In this document: in pieces, positions 32,195 through 43,140 of the stretch
How positions within the stretch are numbered: position 1 is the stretch's first letter
Layout: each line of letters begins with the position of its first letter
NCBI GenBank assembly: GCA_022495995.1
Contig: JAFEMH010002345.1
Span: 124,001-188,000, forward strand
From: Adenophora triphylla var. japonica
Taxonomy: Eukaryota; Streptophyta; Magnoliopsida; Asterales; Campanulaceae
Length of the DNA: 64,000 bases
Direction of reading: 5' to 3'
Position numbers and translations under genes: made by a program
Notes under the pieces: model-generated
The model's database searches: none
What the model was told of the DNA's origin: nothing
Seen by the model: only the letters and a program-made list of their open reading frames with translations

Positions 32195-33300
32195 CTAGGT
32201 TGTTGAATTCTCAGTTGTATATATATACTCATATGCTGATAAATGAAAATCATCTTTTGCCAAAACCTCTTTATTGGGCAGGAGGTTCATCTTGCTCAAA
32301 ACTTGTTCCATCTTTCTCATTATTTGTTCCCACGGTTTGAGCTGGCAGTGTGGCCTCAATGTCTTCAAAGTCCATTTGCCATTCATGTTCTTTCCGAGTG
32401 GATGGCCCAATTGTATCTTCCTGAATCAAATTATTTTTGAATGGAAACTGACTTTAAAAAATCTTTACATCCTGACTCGTGTATATTTTGCCACTTTCAA
32501 TATCATAAACTCGATAAACCTTTTTTGATTGTGGGTAACCAACGAATACACAACGTCTCCCTCTCTCACTGAATTTATCTTTTTCCCTTTTTTATTATCC
32601 TTAGCATACACAAGACACCCGAAGACAGGCATGTGATCATATGTGGGAACTCTTTTCAAGAGAATTTCATCAGGTGTTTTATTAGCAATGACATGCGATG
32701 GAAGCCTATTTATAATGTAGGTTGCAGTTAGAACACACTCTCCCCAAAATTTAATGGGTAAACCTGCTTCGAATCGAAGAGCCGAGCTACCTCAAGGATG
32801 TGCCTGAGTTTAAGCTCAACCACCCCATTTTGTTGTGGCGTGTCAGTTCATGAAGTTTCTAGGGTCATTCCTTGTTGGAAATAATATTACATCATGTAGT
32901 TGGACTGGAATTCATCCTCATTATCGACTCTAATTCATTTAACTTCCCTTTCAAATTGTGTACTTATCATATTGCAGAACATAGGAAAATAATAGGCGCC
33001 TCAGATTTATTCTTCGTAAGAAAAACCCAAAGTGTTCTGCTATAGTCATCAACGATGGAAAAAAAATAATGTGCTCCAGAAAAAGAGGCCGTTTTATAGC
33101 CTCCCCAAATATCATAGTGCAATAATTCAAAGTAGGAAGTGGTTTTAATAGAACTTACAGAAAAAGGAAGCCTTAGATTGTTTGGCTCTTAAACAAGGAT
33201 CACAAGATGCAAAATTATTCTTAAAATTCAAAAACTGAATATTCCCAATACTTGGGCGCATATCCCAACCTCTGATGCCAGACTTGAGAATCAGTGTTGA
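32195..33300 (-). pseudogene. Copia-B integrase
   Basis: The N-terminal zinc region begins near 33290 as WHQRLGYAPKYWEY, followed by ASCDPCLRAKQSK near 33200. The catalytic core includes TDTPQQNGVVELKLRHILE at about 32835-32780. The C-terminal part has DHMPVFGCLVYAKDNKKGKK and YSLVTHNQKRFI (32640-32490). Stops and shifts are numerous. The upstream end is cut at 33300 by the Tekay LTR piece. Confidence 0.75.
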
Positions 33301-33754
33301 CGGATCGACGGTTGAATTGATACGATTTTCTGAAGGTAACCCTAGGTTTAAGGAATGAAACGTAGGGAGAAAGATACTGAGAATGAGATATGAACTTTCT
33401 GGGAGCCTATTGATATTTATATAGCATAATTACACTCTAGCTCCTTCCAGTTTCACACTCCTACAAACCACCTTGAAGTTTTATTTACACTCAAGCTCCT
33501 CAATACTTTTTATAACATTTCACTTAAAAATTCAAATGTTATAACTTTAACACATTAATTCCCATGTGATCCATTTAGACGTTATATAATTTAAATTAAT
33601 TTAATAACATCTAAAATCACAAAATAGCCCAATTAACCAAATAAGCACATAACCAAACCCATTATCGAATAATGCATAATATGAGATGCAATGCACCCCA
33701 CTCCCACGTGCTCCACGGGTACCCAAAATGATGCCTCAATTTAGAGTCGTGACA
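33301..33754 (-). repeat. Tekay-1 3' LTR, first ~454 bp only
   Basis: Read on the minus strand it starts TGTCACGACTCTAAATTG, right after a polypurine tract (TAAAGGGGGAGTGAG, plus 33755-33769), and runs to CCGTCGATCCG. It is almost identical to 43953-44408 and similar to the start of the solo LTR at 58412. The remaining ~3 kb of LTR is missing. Confidence 0.85.
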
Positions 33755-33794
33755 CTCACTCCCCCTTTAATAAAATTCGTCCCGAATTTGGACT

Positions 33795-35640
33795 TTACTT
33801 ACCTGTATGATCAAACAAATCAGGATACTTCTGTCTCATCTCTGACTCCAATTCCCAAGTAGCTTCCTCAATGGTGTGATTCTTCCACAGAACTTTCACC
33901 ACATGAATACTCTTGGTACGCAATTCCCGGACCTGCCACTCTAGAATCCGCAATGGTACCTCCACATAGGTCATATCCGCCTGGACATCCTCTGGAGGAG
34001 AACTCAGAACATGAGAGGAATCATAACAATACTTCCTCAACATGGAAACATGAAACACATCATGGAGAGAATAAAGAGATGGAGGTAGAGCCAAACGATA
34101 AGCTAACTCTCCCACCTTCTCTAATACTTCAAATGGACCAACAAATCTAGGAGCCAACTTCCCTTTGTTGCCAAACCTTTTAATCCCAGTTCTTGGTGAA
34201 ATCTTCAAGAATACGAAATCACCAACCTGAAATGATAACTCTCTTCTTCTGGTATCGGCGTAACTCTTCTGTCGACTCTGGGCTGTCCTCAATCTGTCAC
34301 GGATCACTTTGATCTTCTCAGTTGAGTCTCTAACCAAATCTGGACCCCAAAGTCTAGCCTCACCAACCTCGTCCCAACACATTGGGGACCTACATTTCCT
34401 CCCATACAATGCCTCGTATGGTGCCATCTCAATACTGGACTGGTAGCTGTTATTATAAGCAAATTCCACTAAAGGCAAATGGTCTTCCCAAGATGAGTGA
34501 AAGTCCATTACACATGCCCGTAGCATGTCCTCAAGAATCTGAATGGTCCTCTCAGTCTGCCCATCAGTTTGAGGATGAAATGTTGTACTAAAACTCAACT
34601 TGGACCCCAAGGCTTCATGCAAAGCCCTCCAAAACCGCGAGGTGAATCTAGGATCCCTATCAGATACAATGTTGACAGGTACTCCATGCAATCTCACAAT
34701 CTCGCGAATGTACAACTGAGCCAATCTCTCCAATGAATACTTGGTTGAAACTGGTAGAAAATGAGCTGATTTGGTCAGTCTATCCACAATCACCCATATA
34801 GCATCCATCTTCCTCGAAGTAGGAGGCAATCCTGTCACAAAATCCATATAAATGCCCTCCCACTTCCACTCCGGAATATCCAATGGTTGCAGTAGTCCCG
34901 CTGGCCTCTGATGTTCCACTTTGATCTGTTGGCAAGTCAAACACTTTGAGACAAACTCAGCAATTTCCTTCTTCATACCATTCCACCAATACCCTCTCTT
35001 CAAGTCCTGATACATTTTGGTGCTTCCTGGATGAATAGCAAACCTGGACTTGTGGCCTTCCTCTAACACCTGTCTTTTGATCTCTGGGGAAGAAAGTACA
35101 CAGATTGTGCCCCTGAATGTCAAAATCCCATCCTTGTTCAACCCAAACTCCCCAGTCTTTCCATCTTGTAACTTTCCCAGAATTGTCTTCAATTCATTGT
35201 CATTCTGCTGAGCTTCCAAAAGATCCCCATATAGAGTAGGAACAGCTCTGAAATTTGCAAATAACATATTACCTCTCAATTCCCGAGACACCAAGGATGA
35301 TAACTGAGCCTTGCGGCTAATGGCATCAACTACCACATTAGCCTTCCCTGGATGATAGGAAATAACACAGTCATAGTCCTTCAGAAGCTCCAACCAACGC
35401 CTCTGTCTGTTGTTCAATTCCTTTTGGGCAAAAAAGTATTTCAAGCTCTTATGATCTGTAAATATCTCAAATTTGGCTCCATGTAAGTAATATTTCCACT
35501 TATGCAAAGCAAAGACAATAGTAGCTAACTCCATATCGTGGGTAGGATAATTCTGCTCCGCTGGTGATAACTTCCTCGAAGCATATGCAATTACCTTCCC
35601 ATCTTGCATAAGGACACAACCCAATCCCTCTTTGGAGGCA
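33795..35640 (-). pseudogene. Tekay-1 RNase H, integrase and chromodomain-like tail
   Basis: A 609-codon open frame. RNase [33 protein letters not shown] and FTDHKSL. Integrase zinc domain: HPGSTKMYQ...CLTCQQIK. Core: [37 protein letters not shown]. The C-terminus has [30 protein letters not shown] and [16 protein letters not shown], a chromodomain-like end. It is unusually well kept, but one frameshift near 35640 separates it from RT. Confidence 0.87.
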
Positions 35641-36161
35641 TCACTGAAAATAACAAATTCTCACAACCCTCTGGAAGTGTAAGAATAGGAGCTGAAGTCA
35701 GTCTCTTTTTCAACTCAGTAAAGCCAGCTTCACACTTGGCATCCCAAACAAATGGTATATCTTTCCGAGTCAATCTGGTCAACGAAGTTGCAATTCTCGA
35801 AAATCCCTCTATAAACCTTCGATAATACCCCGCTAAGCCAAGGAAACTACGAACCTCAGTCACTATAGAAGGCTGTTTCCAGTTGACTACGGCCTCAATC
35901 TTTGCAGGATCCACAACAATACCAGTACTGGATACCACATGACCCATGAAAGAAATCTGTTCAAGCCAAAATTCACATTTACTGAACTTTGCAAATAACT
36001 GTTTCTCAGGAAGCACTGATAAGACAATTCTCAAGTGCCTCTCATGATCTTCCTGGATTTTGAGTATACCAGTATATCGTCAATAAAAACCACCACAAAA
36101 TTATCAAGATACGTTTTGAAGATCCTGTTCATCATGTCCATAAATACTGCGGGTGCATTGG
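35591..36161 (-). pseudogene. Tekay-1 reverse transcriptase, C-terminal part
   Basis: From 36161 leftward the frame reads [15 protein letters not shown], then [13 protein letters not shown] with the catalytic pair, a short break, then [21 protein letters not shown] and [15 protein letters not shown] sequence ([16 protein letters not shown]). The RT is cut exactly at NAPA by the Tat-2 LTR start. Confidence 0.82.
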
Positions 36162-37938
36162 TGTAAGTACCCAAATCTGGCTCATGCCTTTCGGTTAAGT
36201 TTTTCGACAATTTCCCGGACTTTCCTAAAGTTCAGGGGCAATTCTGGAACTTTCCCAAACCTCCCGAGGGGCGAAGGACTTGTTAGAAATTAAAATTTTA
36301 CGTAGTCCCTCGCTGGAAAGACCTTCTAGAACGCCACCTTACATGGTTCTAGAAATAGGCTGAGTCATTAAAGGATAAGACCGCATGGCTTCTTTTGCCA
36401 ATGGTTAATGCCGCACGGCTTCATTAGGAAGCACAAATCTGCCTATAAATAGAGGCCTCCTCTATTCATTTTGATATACAATTTTGAGCACTGTTACTCT
36501 GCCCAACTGAAACCACGAAATTTCAGAGACAAAAACTCACTCAAAATCACCTCCCTCCTCTCCAAAAATCCCTCCAAAGTCACTCCTTCCTTAGAAAAAC
36601 TTCAAGGGAGATAGAGGAACACCACCATTGGTAACCTCTCCTCCTTTTCTCTTTGAAATATACTTGTCATCTTGATATATAGCTTATTTGCTTTTCATTT
36701 TGCCATTTATTGCTATTATATGTGATTTATTGTCATAAAGATCATATCTTTACCATGTAGATCATCATATCCCCCTTCCCCCTATCACATAGGATTCATG
36801 GAGAATCCATCCCAAGGATGAACAATAAGACCACAAATGGCTTGTTCTAGAGTGGATCCCTCACATGATGATGTGAAAAATGTCATCTTTATCATATAAA
36901 AATGTCATCTATACATTAAAAATGCCATCTTTACTTCCATAAATGTCATCCCTTCCCCATTGACCTTGCTTCCAAGGATTGTCCACCTAAAAGGTTCTTA
37001 AAGGACATAGGAAAGCCTTAAAGGTCCTCCCTTTACATTCCTAGTCTTAGTTTTCATAAGTGTTCCTTACACTAGTTTTCATAAAAATGTCATCTTTACT
37101 TTCAAATGCAACTTCCCCATGTCCCTCATGGTTGGATCACTCTCCAAGGATTGCCTAGTGACCTTCTTAAGGCACAAAAAGGCATAGGATGAGTATAAAG
37201 ATCCAATCTTTATACCCCTCCCCTTAGTCCCTTTGGTACTTGAAGCATCTCTTGGGGCGTAGCGGTGTAAAGGTCTCATCTTTACATCGTTTCCTCCATA
37301 TAAAGATGCCATAGTCGAAGTCCCTTTAGAAATGGACGGACTTAAGCCCCTACATCTCCGATCATCACTTGAGACGAGCACATATGTCCCTATCAAGCTC
37401 GAATTGTCTCAAGATGTAGGATTGATGGGCAAAGGTCCTTCCTTTCTAAAGAGTCTCATTCTTGGACTAAAAAAAGAGGTGTCCCTATTCCGATCACATG
37501 TGACCAAAAGTCACTTAATGATGGTCGTAAGTCCAAGATGAGCACGGGATCAAAGTCCCGAACACATCAAAATCCAAGGAATCCCGAGCGATAACCAACT
37601 CATGGTTTATACGTCCGGAAGACCACTTGGCACATTCCCTCCTTTTAAAATCACATCACACACACGAAAGCACAAAAGCAAGCACGAAAGTTGGATCTTG
37701 GAAGACTTGCTTCGGCAAGGCTCCTTGGGTGAACGCCAAACGTTCTTCTCAAGGGGTAACTTAACTTTCGGGCCCTAATCCTTTTTTTCCAAAGTTTTGA
37801 GAAAATCAAATTGGCGTGGCGACTCCGTTTTTCAATTTAAACCGGATGTCTTCAAACCGATGTGAGATGGTGACCCCTTACACGAGAAAGCGGTTCAACA
37901 AAGATAAGGACGCCGCGATCTTGGGTACCACATTCACA
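36162..37938 (+). repeat. Tat-2 5' LTR
   Basis: TGTAAGTACCC...CATTCACA, ~1777 bp. TATA box TATAAATAGAG at 36444-36454. It contains several scattered copies of ATGTCATCTTTAC between 36880 and 37290. A pair of GCCG-type palindromes sits at 36383-36425. Confidence 0.75.
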
Positions 37939-37939
37939 G

Positions 37940-37958
37940 TTTGGCGACTCCGCTGGGA
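37940..37958 (+). promoter_or_regulatory. Tat-2 primer-binding site
   Basis: TTTGGCGACTCCGCTGGGAA follows the LTR by one base. TGGCGACTCCGCTGGG-type sites occur in Ogre/Tat elements and are usually matched to an Arg tRNA; the assignment is from memory of the family. Confidence 0.65.
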
Positions 37959-38836
37959 AAAAATCAAAAAGCTTTTATTTTTAATAAAAAAAAATGATAC
38001 TTGATATATAGGTGAAAATCATTAAATTTCTCGTTAGCGCCTCCTTACTAGAGTCGGGGATAAAATATGGTCTAACAATGCCACATACCGGTATCCTTTC
38101 GAAAAAAAATATAAAAGCTTTTGAGTGGGTTTGCCTTCCGCCGCGGATCCAAATTTCGTGCTTGCTTTTCTTTCCTTGTTTTGCATGCATTTTGGTTTTT
38201 GGGATTGTGCATATTCTGAATACTGAACAGGAAGCTTTCTGGAGCTGAACAGGTGCCAAAATGTTCGGGGAACAACCTGCAAATGAAAAAAATTTTGAAA
38301 CCTGGAAAATTGCTTGATCCAGCCGTACGGCTTGATCTTCCCAGATCCTAGCCGGGCGGCTTTTTTGGGCAATTCCACCAGGACACAATCTGAGGTTAAT
38401 ATGGCAGCTTGGGGCTATTCAGTTCCAAGACTGACTGGGCTCCAGAAAATTTACGTGCTTAATTGCTGCATTTTCCCCTGTCCCGAAAATCATTCCTTTA
38501 AAACACATTTCTGAAAATCTCTGTTTTAACTCAAAAAGGAACATTTTTAGGAGGTTGCACACTACGCGCACCTATATATCCTGTACACTTTGCACGCACG
38601 TCCCTTTAACTCGGGGTGGTTGTTCAGCTGCAGTCACGGATAGCATTACGATGCTCCCGCGCGCGCACGAAATCATCCCAAACTCCCCATGGCAGCCAAT
38701 GTCGACCAATGCACAGTCCGTGTCACACATTTTTAAACCGTGACTTTTAGTTGGTTTTTGGTCTAGACCGTGTCATATACCCTAATTGCATACCCCCGTA
38801 AAGGTCAAACCTTAGCCCATGTCAAGAGTCAAGACC

Positions 38837-39240
38837 CTTCGCGCAAGCGAAACTCTGCCAAAATTCCGCCAAGGAAAATTGGCAGAATCTTGACTCCGGC
38901 ATTGACTTTGACCCGCACGGGATGCGTAAGAGTCAAGCCCGAGTCCGTGCCAAAATCAAAAGATCTTTCGCGCAAGCGAAGCTCTGCCGAAATTTCGCCA
39001 AGGAATAATTGGCAAGATCTTGAACCGGCATTGACTTTGACTTTGACTCGCGCAACGTATGCAACAAAGCACAATGTGACACCGTGTCATTTGGCTTTTA
39101 CTGTCCGACCCATGCCTATTATCTTCTTGGACAAATGCCAAAGGTCAAAACGTCAATCGCGCAAGTGAAACTCTGCCGGAATTCCGTTAAGGCTGAAAGA
39201 CGAGAATTTCCCGGCATTGCCTTGACTATAATCCGCATCG
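38837..39240 (+). repeat. Three direct repeats in the Tat-2 leader
   Basis: A ~80-bp segment (TCGCGCAAGCGAAACTCTGCC ... GGCATTGACTTTGAC) starts near 38838, 38967 and 39157. Each contains the inverted pair TTCGCG..CGAA and CCAAGGAA...TTGGCA. The third copy is more diverged. Confidence 0.75.
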
Positions 39241-39683
39241 ATCGTGCGTCAAAAGTTTCTATGAACCACTAGACCCCTAGGAGCGTTCTTCTCTCTCAGT
39301 CGGTGGGATTCGCGTGCCCTATAGGACCCTCGCCCGGGGCTGTCCACCCTGGGAGGTCGAAATATAGGTGGAAAACGAGTGGCTTATAGACGTAGTGACG
39401 GAACCCACTGATCCAGGTTCTAGAGTAGTTGCGAAAAAGAAGGGCACCCCCTTTTTCAACCAAATAGAAATAAATAAAAGACACTGTTTTAAGTAAACTG
39501 AAAGATTTTTAATTTGCATATTGCTTGAGCCTTCAGCTTAAACACCTACCCAGAGTCTAACCTTACCTATCCCTTTCCCGCAGCGAGAAAGAAGTGGGTG
39601 AGAACACCGGGTCAGCAGCTTGTCGGTGCAGGGATCTCAGATAATCCATCAAAACCATCAGTCTTACCAACCCAGTGTTAAGA

Positions 39684-39971
39684 ATGGCCGATGTGGTAAT
39701 GAACAATGGTGATAACCAAGTACTTGGAGGGGTCATCCCAGCTCAGCCCAGACCCCACATTTGGTACGACGTGTGTGATTGTGACGGATGCTTGGAAGAC
39801 TCTTACCAAGACTGGATCAACGAAGATGCTCCCTCAAGAAAAAGGAAGAAGAAGAAATCCACGCAACAAAGGCTGAAGGAAAGGTATGAAGCAGGGGACA
39901 AGAGTGTGGGAACTCTATGAGAGCCCTCAAGCAAGTTCGACTATTATGTCAGCTACACCAAGTCCAAGTAA
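39684..39971 (+). pseudogene. Short sense open frame of Tat-2, function unknown
   Basis: Begins MADVVMNNGDNQVLGGV, contains CDCDGCLEDSYQDW and a very basic stretch (SRKRKKKKSTQQRLKERYEA). It meets a TGA after 78 codons and then continues in the same frame to YVSYTKSK and TAA. The position right after the leader suggests a gag or ORF1 start, but I do not recognise a domain. It converges on the minus-strand gene ending at 39927. Confidence 0.45.
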
Positions 39972-41104
39972 GCCGTGGTCAAGATAGTACTCTTCCTGCT
40001 CTTGAGAATGGCCCTGGGTGGAAAAGCGGCATATGTCCACGCTCTCGAAAAAAAATGAGAAGCTAGCTGAGTCCCTCATGTCAAAAGGCACCACCTCCAT
40101 GGTACTGATGTCCTTCCAATCATCCAAAGGCTCCTGCAAAATCCCAAACTGCCTGGACACAAAGCAGGGAATGTAAAAGGACGACAGAGATAGCCCTGGA
40201 ACCTTCACTACATAGGACTCCTGAAACGTCCTCCGAGTCTGCAGCCTCCAATGAGGCACCCACCAACGAATATCGGAGGTAGAAAGTCGAGCCATCATCA
40301 GCTCCCAACCACCCTGATCATGTTGCCTAGGTGCACCTCTCCGGGAAATTACCCAAGGGCACTGAGTAGGCGAAGTCCCAGGCAAAGCCCCAAGTCTCTC
40401 CTGTAACCATAGAGTCAGCACCGCTGGACTCCCAGACCTCATGAAATGGTCCCCCTAGCCATCCTATCAATGCCATGCAGAGTCTCACCTAAAACCAGCG
40501 GGACGATGTCTTTCCCAGCCCTGCAATCCCTGACCATGTCCAAAACGCCACTATGGCAGACCCCTAAGGACTCGGCGGTGAATAGAAAAGAGAATACACA
40601 AAGGATAAAGGCATCCATAGCCACCGTGGTCGCATCCGTATCCGGAGACCCAAACCTGCCCGGGATATCAGAAATGTCAATCCTGTCAGGGGCTACCATC
40701 ATCCCCTCGGCTTCTTTCGGAGAAATTTGTAGAAAAGATGCCAACTTTACCGTCACCGGCACGCCTCCGGTCAGAGGAATCGAAACGACTTCAATTTTTG
40801 GACCCCCAATCAATGTCCGGAAGTCTTCAAAGGTTGGGACGAGTTCATTGTAGGAAAAGCAGTAAACATGTCTCCGGACGTCCCAAAACCTCGCTGCGGC
40901 CCTCAAAAGGTCCCAATCGGGCGGGAGATCCTTCAAATGCCATAAAGATTTGATCTTGAAGGTGGTATCAAATAGCCCCTTATTAGATTGAAAGTTGTGC
41001 CTCATCCAAGATTGAAGATCGGACAGAAAATGGTCTCTTTTCCCCTTTTGCAATCTGATTGGTTTTTCCATGGCAAGTGATCGAAGTTGATAATTTTTGG
41101 TCAA
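39927..41104 (-). pseudogene. DUF7745-like (plant mobile domain-related) antisense gene of Tat-2
   Basis: First part (41104-40439): PPDWDLLRAAARFWDVRRHVYCFSYNELVPTFEDFRTLIGGP, close in pattern to plant DUF7745/PMD-type proteins found with retroelements, then MDAFILCVFSFLFTAE and GETLHGIDRMARG. Second part (40442-39927), one frameshift later: AVLTLWLQERLG, CPWVISRRGAPRQHD and PLDDWKDISTMEVVPFDMRD. The function of this family is unknown. It is antisense to the LTR direction, like the antisense gene of Tat-1. Confidence 0.6.
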
Positions 41105-41601
41105 AAATATGCTCTGGGATCAGTTGGGACAAGTTTAGGGTGAAAATGAAATGAAAAGGCCCTTCCTTGATTTTATTTGAAAAAAAAACAGTTCAGACAA
41201 GGGTTACAGCCGTACGGCTTCTTTTGCCCAGGACTTGGCCGGACGGCCTCATTCGCTTCTGCAGAAAAAAAATCTGCAGCAGCTAAAGCTGCTGCCCAAG
41301 TGGAGTTCTCACCCCACTTTCTCAACGAAACCTGCATAAAAACATATCCAAACACCAGTCATGCAATCACATATCATCAAAAATCATTTCGGATCAATTT
41401 TCGCCCCATTTCCGAGCAAAAAAGCTGCCCCGAGGCTCAAGTAATATGCAAAAATATAAAGCATTGATAAGAAAAGCAAATTAAGGATTAATACATTGTC
41501 ATTGCCTCCTTGGCGCCCAAATAAAACGAAAAAATAACAAATTGTGCATAAATTGTTCACTGTTTTCTCTCTCTTCCTCTCCTAGTTTAAAATAAGGAAC
41601 C
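41105..41601. other. Non-coding spacer with a GC-rich palindrome pair
   Basis: It separates the two antisense genes. It contains GCCGTACGGC and GCCGGACGGC (41212-41250), the same arrangement as in the Tat-2 LTR, plus a CTGCAG-rich hairpin (TCTGCAGAAAAAAAATCTGCAG). Confidence 0.6.
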
Positions 41602-43133
41602 CTAAACTTCCGACTCATCGTCGTCACTGCTTAGCTCGTAGAAATCAGGATTCCTCATCAAATCTTCGTCATCACTCACGCCAGACAGGTTGACGGCCAC
41701 ATGCTCATACTCCGCCAACTGCTCTAAGATGTCCGTGTTAGACCCCTGTCCCCGAGGCACGGCGCTGGTGGATGAGGTCTGATATCCTGAGGCTGACGAG
41801 GTAGTGGCTGTGCTCCTAACGTGCCTCCTCTTGCGCACGGGCTGCTGCACATTTGCCCTGGCCTCGAAGCGCGAGCGCCTTCCTCGAAGGGACCGAGCCA
41901 CCTCCTTCCAGCCCCTGTTCTGCCATACCAAACCATTATAGGTACGAGCAGGCACCTGCGAGAAAAGAGGAGAAAAACTTAGAAAATCTCAAAAGAAGCT
42001 CAAAATCGCAGAAAGTAAAGAAAGCCGAAAAGAGAAGGGACATGGAGATAATTAAAGTGCTATCAGCAGGCAGAGTATACTGGGGCTCCCTTGTGTCTAG
42101 GATAGGCACCATGAACCTCCTCGGTACCCCGTTTACCACATAGGAGAGATGAGCAGGAGGCATAGGCGGATCAGTCGGCTCTGTTTCCCCGTATCCCTGA
42201 GTGATGGCTATCTTCACTAGCTTTTGCGGCGTCCTCAACTGCGCCTCCACAAAGTTGGCGTACGGGGTAGCAAAGTCGAAATACTCCTCGGCCGCCACAC
42301 CAGCCTGGTACCTCTCTATCTCATTCGTTGACCAATTTCTGGGCTGCAGCATGAGCGGTGGAGGGTCATGAGGAGCGATAGAACCCGAAGGAGGGACATG
42401 GCCATGCTTCCTGGAGAAGCGGTCCCCCAGATAAATAATATCACAGGTCAGCCCAGTCAGCCATCTCTGCTGCCTGGTCGCCACCAAGGCATCCCCTATC
42501 AAGGCCTCCGGGTACCTCTCCCAAGGATAAAAATCCACCCCCTCGTGACCATCCCTGTTGATGACGGGCCTCACCATCTTGTAATCAAAAGTAATCCGGG
42601 TCTTCCCGGTAAACTTATCTCTAGCCTCTCCCCTCCAGTGAATCATGGCCGGGAAGATCTCTGGATCACTCTGTTGGTTCCAAGGAAAGAACCCAATCAC
42701 CTCGCAGAACCAGACCTGCATGTTCAAAACAAAATGGTCATTTCTCTCATAAAAATATCAAGATAGAAAAATAAAAAAAAAAGAGAAAAGAAAGTGAGAG
42801 TACCTTCAAAGCAAAAGAGAAACAATCCATAGAAGCAACCTTGTTTCGGTTGTACAAGTCCAAGGAGAAGTAGAGCTCAGCCAATCCGGCCTCACCCCAA
42901 GAGACCGCCCCAACCTCATCCAAATCCTCCAAAGAGTCAAGAAGGCAAACCATTGCCAATGTCCCAGAATTCGCGAAAATGGTGACTGACAGCAGCAACC
43001 ACAGAAAAGCTCTAGCGAGCTGGTAGGCAGTCACCTCATTGGCGGCAAACCCCTGCATACACTCCAGAACCGCCAACTCCACAAACCTCGTCTCCATCCT
43101 AAGCCCCTTAGAACGGAGGTCAAATCCCACCAA
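41602..43133 (-). pseudogene. Plant mobile domain-like antisense gene of Tat-2, N-terminus truncated
   Basis: Starting at the right: LARAFLWLLLSVTIFANSG and VSWGEAGLAELYFSLDL resemble the PMD pattern (YxWG-A-LA-LY). A clean intron follows: donor AAG|GTACTCTC and acceptor AACATGCAG|GTCTGG at about 42803-42717, joining CFSFALK to VWFCEVIGFFPWN. The long second exon has HWRGEARDKFTGKTRI, DFYPWERYPEALIGDALV and RYQAGVAAEEYFDFATP. A second acceptor (TTTCTCGCAG near 41952) leads to a Ser/Arg-rich, acidic C-terminus ending DDDESEV at 41602. The donor of the second intron is not clear. The gene is cut at ~43140. Confidence 0.55.
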
Positions 43134-43140
43134 AGCTCTA

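Larger units (their letters stand above)
33301..36161 (-). mobile_element. Tekay-1: 3' part of a Ty3/gypsy chromovirus
   Basis: Minus-strand order from right to left: RT end, RNase H, integrase with chromodomain-like tail, polypurine tract, start of the 3' LTR. The LTR is cut at 33301, where Copia-B sequence begins, and the RT is cut at 36161, where the Tat-2 LTR begins. The upstream half (gag, protease, most of RT, PBS) is missing. A piece of what is probably its 5' LTR survives at 43141-44408. Protein motifs and the long LTR fit the Tekay/Del lineage. Confidence 0.8.
36162..43140 (+). mobile_element. Tat-2: truncated Tat/Ogre-like gypsy element with antisense genes, pol missing
   Basis: A 1.78-kb LTR (36162-37938) begins TGTAAGTACCC and ends in CA, followed by a primer-binding site and a ~1.7-kb leader with repeats. 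Then come a short sense frame at 39684 and, on the minus strand, two groups of frames related to plant DUF7745/plant mobile domain proteins. No protease, RT or integrase is present and no second LTR, so pol and the 3' end are lost or lie elsewhere. The left end interrupts Tekay-1 RT at ATTGG (36157-36161), but no matching TSD exists at the right end, which stops abruptly against Tekay LTR sequence at ~43140. Confidence 0.7.

Noticed and set aside
38012..38388. Overlapping frames of 78-135 codons in the Tat-2 leader
   Set aside because: Several frames overlap on both strands with no family resemblance; the region is the untranslated leader after the PBS.
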